Source: Halanaerobiales bacterium
Lineage (GTDB): Bacteria > Bacillota > Halanaerobiia > Halanaerobiales > DTU029
DNA length: 64,000 nucleotides
Reading direction: 5' to 3'
Assembly (NCBI GenBank): GCA_022360715.1
Contig: JAKSCG010000145.1
Location: 1 to 64,000, forward strand
Shown: in pieces, positions 16,174 to 24,656 of the stretch
Numbering within the stretch: position 1 is the first letter of the stretch
Layout: each line of letters opens with the position of its first letter
Notes under the pieces: generated by a model
What the model was told of the DNA's origin: nothing
Database searches by the model: none
What the model saw: the letters and a program-made list of their open reading frames with translations, nothing else
Position numbers and translations under genes: made by a program

Positions 16174-16264
16174 CCCAATACACCTCTTGTCAAGTCTTAT
16201 CTTAATTATATGACATTAGGTTAGTGATTTCAACCAGATCTCTGTTATACCGGAAAAGTGATTG

Positions 16265-16293
16265 TTGACACAGAAAAAAAGGCTTGATATAAT
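16265..16293 (+). promoter_or_regulatory. promoter of the DUF116 gene
   Basis: Perfect TTGACA (16265-16270), 17-base spacer, perfect TATAAT (16288-16293). The leader to the TTG start is about 115 bases, AT-rich, with no clear structure. Confidence 0.85.
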
Positions 16294-16413
16294 GAGTTAG
16301 TAAACTAGTACACTATAATAAAATCAATATAATGGAAATGTTAGAAATATCATTAGTTATCGATAATTTTTGTGTATATTTATAGTATATAACAGCAAAA
16401 GGTGGAGAGATGA

Positions 16414-17577
16414 TTGAAGGCTGAAACTTATCTGCTTACTAATGAACAAGGGGATTCAGCACAATATTATAGAATAGTTAATGAATTGAGCAAAGAAGTA
16501 TTAGCTAGAGCCAAGACGATTTTTGAGCCTGAGATGATCAATTTTATTCAATATTTAAAAACGAATAAGGTTGCTCAGGAATATTCATATGAAGAATGTA
16601 CGGTCGAGCTGTTGGCACTAGGCGTTTTATGGAATAGTTATCTTGCAGATGCCGTTAAATTGAAACAATTCAGTTTTTGGATATTAGCTAGGATAGCTGC
16701 GCTGCGCCAAAGTTTTTCTTATTTAAAGAAATATATTGACAGTATTAAAGGGGTTTTGTTAACTCTTTTTTTGCCAATGAACAACTCAAAAAAATTACTT
16801 TCCAGGGACTTTTCTCAAGACAGACTTAAAAAGTTATTTAATTGGTTAAGCGCTAGCGGTGAATATACTTATTATCAAAAACGACTTAGTTACTGGCAAT
16901 CTTTTTTTGAAACTATGGCCAGAGACGATGTAAATCGGCTTTTTAGTGATATAATTGATTTTGCTGATTGGTTTGAGCACAGGAGCAGGATTATCTTAGG
17001 TCAATATACAACTAATCTTGCAGGATTTTTAAGCGAAAAGCTAGTACAGCATCGCTGGAAAGAAGATATCGTTTTTTGTAGTCGGAGACGTGTAGAATAC
17101 CATCTGAATATGGTTGGAGCCGAGTTAATGAATCAAGGATTTCGGGAAAGATTTCTCGACACGGATAGAAAGGTGATACTGCTGCCGATATGTATGCGAG
17201 AAAAAAAAGAAGAATGCCGGGCAACAGAAACAAATGATGGTATTATCTGTACTAACTGTTCGTCAACATGCAGAGTTTGCCAGCTAAGCCGGTTGGGGGA
17301 AGAAAATCATTTTACCGTATATATTATTCCTCATGAATCATCAGATTTTCCCAGGAGTAGGTATAAAAATGAATTGGGCATCATCGGAGTTGCTTGTGTC
17401 CCTAATTTACTTTCCGGAGGGTGGAAAGCCACATCTTTAGGGATGGAAGCTCAATGTGTGCTATTAAACTACTGTGGGTGTAAAAATCATTGGCATGATT
17501 CAGGTATTGTTACAGATATAGATATGGCCCGATTAAAACAATTATTAGCCCTCCAGGTAGGGAACAACTTGAAATAA
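16414..17577 (+). CDS. DUF116 domain protein
   Basis: A 387-residue protein. The helical N-terminal half is unassigned. The C-terminal part (about 240-380) has the DUF116 pattern: VILLPICMREKKEECRA, a cysteine cluster CTNCSSTCRVCQLSRLG, the IIPHESSDF stretch and a final GVACVPNLLSGG and LNYCGCKNHW. These cysteines probably bind a metal or Fe-S cluster, but no function is established. The start is TTG at 16414 with GGTGGAG 6 bases upstream; the ATG at 16410 is out of frame and stops after four codons. The glycosylase-like gene follows with its own ribosome site. Confidence 0.78.
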   Translation: MKAETYLLTNEQGDSAQYYRIVNELSKEVLARAKTIFEPEMINFIQYLKTNKVAQEYSYEECTVELLALGVLWNSYLADAVKLKQFSFWILARIAALRQSFSYLKKYIDSIKGVLLTLFLPMNNSKKLLSRDFSQDRLKKLFNWLSASGEYTYYQKRLSYWQSFFETMARDDVNRLFSDIIDFADWFEHRSRIILGQYTTNLAGFLSEKLVQHRWKEDIVFCSRRRVEYHLNMVGAELMNQGFRERFLDTDRKVILLPICMREKKEECRATETNDGIICTNCSSTCRVCQLSRLGEENHFTVYIIPHESSDFPRSRYKNELGIIGVACVPNLLSGGWKATSLGMEAQCVLLNYCGCKNHWHDSGIVTDIDMARLKQLLALQVGNNLK

Positions 17578-17637
17578 TATGACATACAGATGTCATATTT
17601 ATTTTTTTATAATAAAGAGAAAAATGGAGGTAGAAAA

Positions 17638-18465
17638 ATGATTGAAATACCGGAAGCTGCGGTTCTCGTTGACCAGATCAATAAAACATTAGTCGGCAAG
17701 GTAATTCATAGTGTTATTGCTAATCATTCACCACATAAATTTGCCTGGTTTGCCGGAGATCCGACAAATTATGAGGCTTTGCTGGCGGGAACAGTAGTCG
17801 AGCAAGCGGTTACATACGGCGGTATGGTAGAAATTCAGGTAGAGCATGCCCGGATAATGGTTCATGAAGGTATTATATTGCGGTATTACGAAATGAATGA
17901 AAAGTTACCCAAAAAGCATCAGTTGCTGATTGAATTTGAAGATGCTTCAGTAATTACGGCATCTGTTCAGATGTATGGTGGTATTTGTTGTTTTAAGGAG
18001 GGGGAATATGATAACAAATATTATTTAATTGCCCAGGAAAAACCGTCTCCTTTAAGTGAACAGTTTGATGATCAGTATTTTCAGCGGATCATAGCTGATG
18101 ATATGCTCCAGAAGAAAAGTGTTAAGGCCTTGTTAGCAACGGAACAACGGATACCTGGTCTTGGTAATGGTGTTTTACAGGATATTTTGTATAATGCCAA
18201 AATACACCCGAAACGGAAAGTAGAAACACTCACTACTACGGAAAAAGATCTGCTTTTTGAATCAATTAAAAGAACATTATTGGAGATGATGTTACATGGG
18301 GGAAGGGATACTGAGAAAGACTTATTTGGTCATTACGGGGGTTACAAAACACAAGTAAGCAAAAAAACTGTCAATTTACCATGTGAAATTTGTGGGGGTA
18401 AGATTGTAAAAAAGGCCTATATGGGTGGTAGCATTTATTATTGTGAGGGTTGTCAGCCGGAATAA
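17638..18465 (+). CDS. Fpg/Nei family DNA glycosylase-like protein
   Basis: A 275-residue homologue of formamidopyrimidine-DNA glycosylase / endonuclease VIII. It shows the helix-two-turns-helix segment IPGLGNGVLQDILYNAKIHP, and a zinc finger CEICGGK...YYCEGCQ at the end. Canonical members begin MPELPE and use Pro2 as nucleophile; here the start is MIEIPEA, so Pro2 is Ile while Glu3 remains. The catalytic mechanism must therefore differ or activity may be lost, as in a clostridial subgroup usually named endonuclease VIII. ATG 17638 has TGGAGGT 6 bases upstream; earlier in-frame codons from 17590 lack a ribosome site. Confidence 0.85.
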   Translation: MIEIPEAAVLVDQINKTLVGKVIHSVIANHSPHKFAWFAGDPTNYEALLAGTVVEQAVTYGGMVEIQVEHARIMVHEGIILRYYEMNEKLPKKHQLLIEFEDASVITASVQMYGGICCFKEGEYDNKYYLIAQEKPSPLSEQFDDQYFQRIIADDMLQKKSVKALLATEQRIPGLGNGVLQDILYNAKIHPKRKVETLTTTEKDLLFESIKRTLLEMMLHGGRDTEKDLFGHYGGYKTQVSKKTVNLPCEICGGKIVKKAYMGGSIYYCEGCQPE

Positions 18466-18520
18466 TATTATTAAAGGTTGTACGCCATAAGGGGTTTTGT
18501 CATGCTTACAATAGATTTTT

Positions 18521-18561
18521 TCTATAGATTGTTCTGCGATATCTTTTTTCCAGTTAAACAT
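18521..18561 (-). repeat. 41-bp direct repeat, copy A (fragment of methyltransferase 5' end)
   Basis: Identical at 40 of 41 positions to 19775-19815, the first codons of the methyltransferase gene. On the minus strand it reads MFNWKKDIAEQSIEK and then diverges into a non-coding tail. It is the stub of a second copy of that gene or a trace of a recombination event. Confidence 0.85.
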
Positions 18562-18596
18562 AATAAGGAGCAAGTGTTTGCGATATCTGCTTATTT

Positions 18597-19061
18597 CTAC
18601 TTATCCCAATTATCAAGAATTTCTTTTACTATGGTCTGCACTTGCCTTTCAAGTTCCTTATTCACTCTCAATGTATTTGCCAAATCACGCCGAAGCTCCA
18701 TATTCCAAACCGGCTTCGAACTCCTGTTGAAAACAGATGACGTTTTCTCATATGGGATTATGTTGATCATATTATCCAGCATCATTTTATATAAATTTGC
18801 CGATTTTTTTAATTTTGCTTTGTTGTTCCCCGCAAGATAATCCGCACTTTTATCCAGAAACAGATAAGCGGCTCTGCGTGCATCCTGTAAGGAACCGATA
18901 TGATATTGATCGTTTGTACACTGTTTTTGATATTGCTCATCATCCATCTCAAACCCTGCAATCAAAACATCATACGCATCATATCCGTATTTATAGTGGG
19001 ACGGAGACTGCTCAAAGTTACAATTTCTTTTTCCAATATTTACGCTTATACCCACTTCCAA
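18597..19061 (-). pseudogene. unassigned open frame, probably a C-terminal gene fragment
   Basis: The open frame gives 154 residues, but its first 15 or so overlap the end of the methyltransferase gene in another frame and no ribosome site is visible. Protein-like sequence begins around NFEQSPSHYKYGYDAYDV and continues as a helical, charged domain (LQDARRAAYLFLDKSADYL) to the end. The pattern loosely recalls the C-terminal part of BtrH/DUF4872-type proteins, a weak impression. It is probably the tail of a longer gene joined to the methyltransferase by rearrangement, since a 41-bp duplicate of the methyltransferase start lies just beyond it. Confidence 0.45.
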
Positions 19062-19815
19062 TAGAATCTCCTGGCTCTAAAAAGCGTGACCATTTAAACT
19101 CATTTTTTGTAAGGAAGTCATGACATTCATTGTCTTTATCAATATTACCCGGGCATAAAATAATTAATCCATTTTTTTTTGTAATTCTTTCAAGTTCAGA
19201 AAGTTCAGCCTCAAACATATCACCGAAAACATGCCCGCACATTGTAACATCTGCAAATTCATCATTAAATGGTATTTCTTCAAGCAAGCCATCTACTACA
19301 TAAATATTCGGTGCGCCTTCTATTTTTGCCCGGTTTCTTAGATACTTCCTTAGGTTGGAAACAGGCTCTACACAATATACATATTTTGCTAATGGCGCCA
19401 CAGCAAATGCTTGCTTTCCAGTTCCAGAGCCAATATCAACTACAGTCTTACCTGAATAGTTAGTCAATCTTGTTAACTCACTCTCATCCCAGTCCATAAA
19501 AGGTTGGTTATGGTAATCATCAGGTGTTGTAACATAGATTACCCAATCTTCCATGGAACAAATAAGTGATTTTTCAATAGACTCCATATCTGACGGTATT
19601 GGTTCATGTTTATACTCATCCAATAAAGAATCAATCCAGTTACAGATTTCAGGTGCTTTGTTTTTAATATACCATAAAATGTATGGACGTGTTTTTAATA
19701 TAAGTGCCAACTCTCTGCGTTTAGCGTGTTTTGGAAAGTATAGTAATTGCCGTTCATCCAATAATAATAGTGTGTCTATAGATTGCTCTGCGATATCTTT
19801 TTTCCAGTTAAACAT
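19018..19815 (-). CDS. class I SAM-dependent methyltransferase
   Basis: A 265-residue protein with a helical N-terminal 90 residues and a Rossmann methyltransferase domain. Motif I is VVDIGSGTGKQAFAV, the acidic strand-2 end is YCVEPVSN, followed by DGLLEEIPFNDEFADVTMCGH (motif II/III region) and ITKKNGLIILCPG. Substrate is unknown. Of two tandem ATGs the second (19815) has the better spacing from GGGAGGTT and is the one shared with the repeat copy. The ribosome site can pair with CCTCC just upstream, so translation may be controlled. The gene lies among fragments and is AT-rich, which suggests acquisition. Confidence 0.87.
   Translation of the reverse strand: MFNWKKDIAEQSIDTLLLLDERQLLYFPKHAKRRELALILKTRPYILWYIKNKAPEICNWIDSLLDEYKHEPIPSDMESIEKSLICSMEDWVIYVTTPDDYHNQPFMDWDESELTRLTNYSGKTVVDIGSGTGKQAFAVAPLAKYVYCVEPVSNLRKYLRNRAKIEGAPNIYVVDGLLEEIPFNDEFADVTMCGHVFGDMFEAELSELERITKKNGLIILCPGNIDKDNECHDFLTKNEFKWSRFLEPGDSIGSGYKRKYWKKKL
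19775..19815 (-). repeat. 41-bp direct repeat, copy B (start of methyltransferase)
   Basis: Partner of 18521-18561; one mismatch. The two copies bracket 1.2 kb holding the methyltransferase body and the 154-residue fragment. Confidence 0.85.
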
Positions 19816-20215
19816 CATAACCTCCCATTTTTCAGGAGGGTTAAAGTATAATCACCCTCCGATTACTTTGTGAATGAACTATTTATTATTCTTTATAAGA
19901 TATCACCCTCTCTCTTTTTACTTCAATACTAAGTACTATAATAATTCTACAGTATGAATTATCAATAATTCAAGAGAAAAAACATTTATAATAAATAACT
20001 ACTAGCAGTTAATAGTCTTAAAAGCAAAAGACCTTTGTTAGACTTAAATTATGAGATTGTTACGAAAAAAGTGCTTTGTGGAGTTGTGAAGAAAATGATA
20101 GTTCTTAAGTAGGAAGACTTTATTATATAGATTGCTACAGAACTTTTTTCTCTTCCTTATCCGAACGGGAGCTAAAAAGAACCATATCCGCTTTAACTAT
20201 GAAAATAAACAGGAC
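19816..20215. other. 400-base gene-free stretch
   Basis: No coding frame was recognised. On the minus strand the first part is the leader of the methyltransferase: two GAGGGTGAT-like motifs (near 19850 and 19905) and a hairpin between CCTCC and the GGAGG ribosome site. The remainder (19,960-20,215) is AT-rich with nothing identifiable; it may be eroded coding DNA belonging to the truncated acetyltransferase that follows. Confidence 0.45.
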
Positions 20216-20500
20216 TCACTGAAATTGAATTTTTCGTGAAGGCTCCCAACTAAGTATGGGTCTGACAAACCCAACCTTTTCATACAACCGCAAGGGACCG
20301 GCGCTGTCCCATTCATATCGTTCATCGCGCACAACGGGAAAACCCTCAACAGCAGTGTAATCTTCGGTTATAGCATCATCAATCACACGTCGCAAAAGTG
20401 CAGTGGCAACGCCTTTTCTGCGATATTCGGGAGCAATCTCAAAACAGACCACGGCTTTTTCTCGATTTTCGACCGCTACCTTTACTTGTTCCTTGGTCAT
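20216..20500 (-). pseudogene. GNAT acetyltransferase, N-terminal half missing
   Basis: The frame encodes only the C-terminal half of a GNAT: VVCFEIAPEYRRKGVATALLRRVIDDA is the acetyl-CoA pyrophosphate loop motif, followed by the AGPLRLYEKVGFVRP strand-helix of the family. Related proteins are about 180-200 residues; the part before residue 15 (substrate-binding strands) is absent upstream, where no homologous frame could be found. Most likely a truncated, inactive gene. Confidence 0.7.
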
Positions 20501-20612
20501 TTGATAGACCTGACAATAACAGCGATATAGCGAATCGTCTGTAAATGCCGTTTTTTAACCTGTGTATTTTGCGGGAGCTCTGAATAACACAGGAAGTTTG
20601 CTTAGTCAAATC

Positions 20613-20641
20613 TTGACAATAATCAAAAACTAACTTATAAT
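20613..20641 (+). promoter_or_regulatory. promoter of MBL-hydrolase gene
   Basis: Perfect TTGACA (20613-20618), 17-base spacer and perfect TATAAT (20636-20641). Confidence 0.88.
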
Positions 20642-20643
20642 TA

Positions 20644-20659
20644 TACTGAACGATCAGTA
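20644..20659 (+). promoter_or_regulatory. palindromic operator, TetR-like
   Basis: TACTGAACGATCAGTA is palindromic with arms TACTGA and TCAGTA and lies on the transcription start of the MBL-hydrolase gene. It resembles operators of TetR-family repressors. No matching site was seen before the TetR genes in this window, so the regulator is probably elsewhere. Confidence 0.55.
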
Positions 20660-20683
20660 AAAAACGCAAGTGAGGTATGAGCC

Positions 20684-21472
20684 GTGAAAATTAAATTCTA
20701 TTTGTTCAATAGTTTTATTATTGAATCAGGAGATAAAAAAATAGCGATCGATCCAGGTGGAGATTTCTCCTTTAGTTTCAAAACTTTAATTCCCAAATCC
20801 GAATGGGAGGGTGTTACACATATACTTGTCACCCATGGAGATCCCGACCACCACTGGCATACAGATCGAATCGCCATGGTTTCAAATGCGCCGGTTATCT
20901 GTAAGCAGACAATGGTCAAGGAAATATCAGGAAAAAAGCTGATGCTTGGCCCGCGGAAAAGAGGACTTGCTTTTACAACCATGATCAATAAAATTTACCC
21001 GCTTTCAGTTGATCAGACAATAGAAGTTGATGGAATCAGTATTACCGGGATCAAAACAACTCACGGATGTCTTGTTGTGAAAATTGGACCTTTTTCTAAG
21101 ACTTTGTATCCCGGCACAGCAGAAAGAGTTGGCTATGGTGCTCTGGGTTTCAAGATCGAGCTTGCCGGAAAGTCGATAGTAAATCTGGGGGATACAATCC
21201 TTCATGAAGCTGAATGGCAAAAAATCAAGAATCCTGATGTTTTAATGTTACCAATCGGCGGGAGGATTCCTCAAAATACGATGGATGAAAGAGAAGCACT
21301 AAAAGCAGTCGAGATAATCGAGCCAAAACTTGTCATTCCCACTCACTATAACTGTCGAATTTTTTTTAGTCAAAACTACAATCCTGCTGATGATCAGATG
21401 TTTAAAGCAGAGGTGGAAAAAATGGGAGTTAAGTGTGTTATCATGAAAAAGGGTGCTCTCCTGGAATACTAA
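20684..21472 (+). CDS. MBL-fold metal-dependent hydrolase
   Basis: A soluble 262-residue metallo-beta-lactamase-fold protein. Motifs: ILVTHGDPDHHWH (main metal site, with Gly in the usual Ala/His position), NLGDTILHE, and IPTHYNC near the end. A cluster-specific insertion (GPFSKTLYPGTAERVGYGALGF) replaces the usual His region. Substrate unknown. GTG start with GTGAGGTATGAGCC upstream. Expressed from a strong promoter with an operator on its start site, so conditionally induced; a terminator follows. Confidence 0.86.
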   Translation: MKIKFYLFNSFIIESGDKKIAIDPGGDFSFSFKTLIPKSEWEGVTHILVTHGDPDHHWHTDRIAMVSNAPVICKQTMVKEISGKKLMLGPRKRGLAFTTMINKIYPLSVDQTIEVDGISITGIKTTHGCLVVKIGPFSKTLYPGTAERVGYGALGFKIELAGKSIVNLGDTILHEAEWQKIKNPDVLMLPIGGRIPQNTMDEREALKAVEIIEPKLVIPTHYNCRIFFSQNYNPADDQMFKAEVEKMGVKCVIMKKGALLEY

Positions 21473-21507
21473 ATAGTATCTGATTCGGAAGCGCAAAATA
21501 TATTGTG

Positions 21508-21541
21508 AAAAAATCGAATGATCTCGTTCATTCGATTTTTT
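21508..21541 (+). terminator. intrinsic terminator
   Basis: AAAAAATCGAATGA / TCATTCGATTTTTT, perfect 14-bp stem with a 6-base loop; symmetric, so it can act on both strands. Confidence 0.9.
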
Positions 21542-21666
21542 CCTGCAACTATTGATTATCTAAAAATCTTTTATACCTTAATTATACCATCAAAATTATA
21601 AGCAGTTAAATTAATAGAGATAGTTTTTGTTAATTGAACAGTTTGGGTTGATATGGTATAGTGGAG

Positions 21667-21789
21667 ATGATCAACAATGATTCACCAAAGCAAACAGACC
21701 TTGATTTATTAAACAGAGAGATTGACCGAATGTTACCTTTGTGCAAACTTAAATATTCCAAAAAGAACAGGAGTAGTGACAAGATTTAA
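21667..21789 (+). CDS. possible small protein of 40 residues
   Basis: ATG 21667 opens 40 codons (begins MINNDSPKQTDLDLLNREID, basic C-terminus). The codon pattern looks protein-like, but the GTGGAG motif directly abuts the ATG, too close to serve as a ribosome site. It may be a gene fragment upstream of the TetR gene. The rest of 21,542-21,837 is AT-rich without recognisable features. Confidence 0.25.
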   Translation: MINNDSPKQTDLDLLNREIDRMLPLCKLKYSKKNRSSDKI

Positions 21790-21837
21790 GAATCTTAATT
21801 TAATTGACATAGTAATTAATGATAAGGTGGGGTGATA

Positions 21838-22479
21838 ATGAGTAAAGAGAAGGAAAACCTTGATAATAACTCATTGAAGGCTGAAGAAAGAATCCTTAAA
21901 GCAGCAACCGAGGTTTTTGCCGAGAAAGGTTATGATGCTGCGGGAATAGATGAAATCGCCAAAAGGGCTAATGTTACGAAACCGTTGATTTATTATTATT
22001 TTAAAGGAAAAAGAACGATTTTGGAAGAAGTAATAAATAGATATTTAAAAAAGGTTGTTGAAGAGAAAGAAGAATACATTAATAGTATGTTAACTTTTGA
22101 TAAAGAGATGTTGTATCAACGTTTTGACCAGCGAGTGGGAATTTTTAGGGAAAACAAAAAGGTTTTGCAGGTCATTGCGATGGAAATGCTCAAGGAAAAT
22201 GCGATTGATGATTCGATCATCAGTAATTTTTATCAAATGTACGATCTTGCCCTGCCGCGCATAGAAAAAATGGGGTTTGAGCTGGAGGATCAGCTCGATA
22301 TTATTATAACAAGTTTTTTCTTCGGAACATTACCAACAATGCTAGTAACACTTTTAGGTGATAAATTTTGTCAATTTTATAATCTGGAGCGAGAGGAATT
22401 AGATCAAAGATTTTTTAAGGCAATGAAAGCTATCTATATTGATTATATTATCGAATACTTTCAGAAAAAGATAAAATGA
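21838..22479 (+). CDS. TetR/AcrR family transcriptional regulator
   Basis: A 213-residue repressor. After a 12-residue charged tail comes the helix-turn-helix with EVFAEKGYDAAGIDEIAKRANVTKPLIYYYFKGKRTIL, then an all-helical ligand domain. ATG 21838 follows GGTGGGGTG; a GTG six bases earlier is the alternative. No operator-like palindrome stands out at its promoter. The two-component system starts 99 bases downstream, but an independent transcript is likely. Target and ligand unknown. Confidence 0.92.
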   Translation: MSKEKENLDNNSLKAEERILKAATEVFAEKGYDAAGIDEIAKRANVTKPLIYYYFKGKRTILEEVINRYLKKVVEEKEEYINSMLTFDKEMLYQRFDQRVGIFRENKKVLQVIAMEMLKENAIDDSIISNFYQMYDLALPRIEKMGFELEDQLDIIITSFFFGTLPTMLVTLLGDKFCQFYNLEREELDQRFFKAMKAIYIDYIIEYFQKKIK

Positions 22480-22578
22480 TCTTTTTTTAAAACATTGGTT
22501 TAGTTTTAACTATTAAAGGTTTTAACCGTTTGTTTTGCTCGCTCAGCAAAATTTATTCAGTTGTTAAGAGGTGATCTA

Positions 22579-23271
22579 ATGCCCTATACAATTTTGGTGG
22601 TAGAAGATGAAACTGCGATGCGCGAGATCATAACAAGTTATTTGCAGAAGAGTGGTTTTGCGGTAATTGAGGCTGAAGATGGTCTGGCCGGACTTGCTGT
22701 CTTAAAAACCCAGCAGCTTGATTTAATGATTTTAGATATCATGATCCCGCATCTTGATGGTTTTACATTATGCCGATATGCCCGGGAAAGTTCAATGCTA
22801 CCGATTATAATGCTTACGGCCAGGAGTGATGAGGATGATAAATTAAGAGGCTTTGAATTAGGGGCGGACGACTACATCACCAAACCTTTCAGTCCTAAAG
22901 TATTGGTAGCAAAAGTTAAAGCCCTCCTTAAGAGAACAGTCCATCCTGGCGATATCCAGGAGTTGAAAGGTGGAGAGATTCGCCTGAATACAATAACCCA
23001 TACTGTGGTAGTATCCGGAAACAGAGTGGAGCTAACCAACAAGGAGTATCAACTCTTACGTACACTGATGGCAAATCAAGGTAAGGTCTTTTCCCGTGAA
23101 GAACTTTTATCAACGATCTGGGGTTATGAGTATGCCGGGGATACCAGAACGATTGACACTCATATTAAGCGCCTCCGGGCCAAATTAGGAGATGAGGCCC
23201 GCCACATTATCACTCTGATTCGGGCGGGTTATAAATTTGAGGTGAGGAAATGGACCTGCTCTCCAAAATAA
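22579..23271 (+). CDS. OmpR/PhoB-family response regulator
   Basis: A 230-residue two-component regulator: receiver domain (about 1-120) with acidic pocket Glu9-Asp10, phosphoacceptor Asp53 (LMILDIMIP), Thr/Lys switch residues in MLTAR and YITKPF; winged-helix DNA-binding domain (about 130-225) ending in DTRTIDTHIKRLRAKLGD and IRAGYKFE. ATG 22579 follows AAGAGGTGAT. It overlaps the kinase gene by 22 bases. It most likely controls the microprotein/ABC operon at 24516-27524. Confidence 0.95.
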   Translation: MPYTILVVEDETAMREIITSYLQKSGFAVIEAEDGLAGLAVLKTQQLDLMILDIMIPHLDGFTLCRYARESSMLPIIMLTARSDEDDKLRGFELGADDYITKPFSPKVLVAKVKALLKRTVHPGDIQELKGGEIRLNTITHTVVVSGNRVELTNKEYQLLRTLMANQGKVFSREELLSTIWGYEYAGDTRTIDTHIKRLRAKLGDEARHIITLIRAGYKFEVRKWTCSPK

Positions 23272-24320
23272 AACAAAGATACTTTTCCGGGATTTCAGTC
23301 AAGATGTTTTTAATCGCTAAAACCGCAATCGCCCTTTTTTTACTCTTTAATGTTTTTCCCCAGATTCTGACTTTTTCTATTTCCGGTCAGCAAGTAGACT
23401 TTATACCGGTGGTCGGAATTATTTTAGTTCTGATTATCTCCTCGAGTTACCATAAAATGTTAGCCCAACCGCTGATTGAAATCAATAAGACGGCAGCTAA
23501 AATTGCCCGACTGGATTTTTCAACCAAATGTGATGTAAAGTCAAATGATGAGTTAGGAGAAATGTCCAGGAATCTTAACCTCATTTCCCGGAAACTTAAT
23601 AGCACTATTACCAAGCTAGAAAGAGAGCTGGATAAAAAGGAGATATTATTAAAGTCACAACGAGAGCTGTCTGATGTTCTTTCACACGAAATGAAAACCC
23701 CGTTGGGAATAATCAAAGCTTATGCCGAGGGTATAAAAGACAATATATCACCCGCTAGACAGGAACAATACATTGATACTATTATCCGGGAGTCCGATCG
23801 AATGAATAATTTGATTGTTGAACTGCTGAATTTATCGGCAATGGAGACCGGGGCGATTCCGCTCAAAATAACTAGTTTTGATCTGGTCGAGCTAATCGAA
23901 GAAGTTGCCGGGCGTTTACTGATTGACTCAGCTGAGCGACAGTTTAAACTGAGCTGCCATTTGGGAAATAAACGAGTCGAGCTTAAGGCTGACCGGGATA
24001 AAATGGAACAGGCACTGAGCAACCTGATTACTAATGCTTACAAATATGTCGCCGATAACGGGGAGATCAAATTAACGATGAAAAAGGAGCCGGACAGCAT
24101 CAGAATTGAAATTTATAATAGTGGTGGGTTGATCCCGGAAGATAAAATCCCTTGCCTCTGGAAAAGGTTTTATCGATTAGATCGCTCCCGTGATAAAAAA
24201 ACAGGGGGAAGTGGGTTAGGATTGGCGACAGTGGCTCAAATATTGTCAATGCATGGTTTTATTTATGGGGTGAAGAACGAAAAGCAGGGGGTTACTTTTT
24301 ATATCTTAATCAGGGAGTAA
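23250..24320 (+). CDS. sensor histidine kinase, intramembrane-sensing type
   Basis: A 356-residue kinase. Two transmembrane helices (about 20-42 and 51-66) are joined by only about eight residues, so there is no extracellular sensor domain. A HAMP-like linker (70-125) precedes the HisKA domain with phosphoacceptor His146 (LSHEMKTPLG) and the ATPase domain with N box LSNLITNAYKY and G boxes GSGLGLATV. Such loop-free kinases in Firmicutes often sense the state of a partner ABC transporter or membrane stress. The ABC operon starts about 200 bases downstream beyond a terminator. Confidence 0.94.
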   Translation: MDLLSKIKQRYFSGISVKMFLIAKTAIALFLLFNVFPQILTFSISGQQVDFIPVVGIILVLIISSSYHKMLAQPLIEINKTAAKIARLDFSTKCDVKSNDELGEMSRNLNLISRKLNSTITKLERELDKKEILLKSQRELSDVLSHEMKTPLGIIKAYAEGIKDNISPARQEQYIDTIIRESDRMNNLIVELLNLSAMETGAIPLKITSFDLVELIEEVAGRLLIDSAERQFKLSCHLGNKRVELKADRDKMEQALSNLITNAYKYVADNGEIKLTMKKEPDSIRIEIYNSGGLIPEDKIPCLWKRFYRLDRSRDKKTGGSGLGLATVAQILSMHGFIYGVKNEKQGVTFYILIRE

Positions 24321-24387
24321 TTAATTCCCGAGCTAGTGAGCGAAAAGTCACAGCCGACCGGGATCGGTTAAATAAGAAGACAGGAGT

Positions 24388-24417
24388 AAGTATACCCTTA
24401 TTGGGTATACTTTTTTT
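24388..24417 (+). terminator. intrinsic terminator after the two-component genes
   Basis: Perfect 10-bp stem AAGTATACCC / GGGTATACTT, loop TTATT, then a run of T. The next transcript starts between here and 24516, where two GTTCAC motifs (near 24,425 and 24,459) could be response-regulator sites. Confidence 0.92.
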
Positions 24418-24515
24418 ATCAATAGTTCACAGCGGTGACACAACAATGACATGATCAGTTCACTGGAAACTGGGATAATATTAGTTGAGAAGAAGAAAAA
24501 AGGAGGTGGTTTAGT

Positions 24516-24656
24516 ATGTTTTTGGGTTTAGCATGGTACTGGTGGTTAGTTGTAGTGATCGTATTTATCGTGACACTACCCCTTAAATTGAAGTTATTAA
24601 AAAAAGCCACTAAAAAAGAGGAGAGGGGAGAGGATGAACAGGATGATCGAAGTTGA
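24516..24656 (+). CDS. 46-residue single-span membrane microprotein
   Basis: ATG 24516 follows an ideal AAAGGAGGTGG ribosome site. The product starts MFLGLAWYWWLVVVIVFIVT, a tryptophan-rich transmembrane helix, then a basic stretch (KLKLLKKATKK) and an acidic tail (EERGEDEQDD). Its stop lies 23 bases inside the ABC ATPase gene, so translation of the two is coupled. It is the first gene of the ABC operon next to an intramembrane-sensing kinase, and could link transporter and kinase, or modulate the permeases. Function is inference; the gene call itself is well supported by the ribosome site and the coupling. Confidence 0.72.
   Translation: MFLGLAWYWWLVVVIVFIVTLPLKLKLLKKATKKEERGEDEQDDRS

Noticed and set aside
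18478-18840. Plus-strand frame of 120 residues opposite the methyltransferase fragments
   Set aside because: It is the complement of the 41-bp repeat and of the 154-residue minus-strand frame, with poor protein-like composition and no ribosome site.
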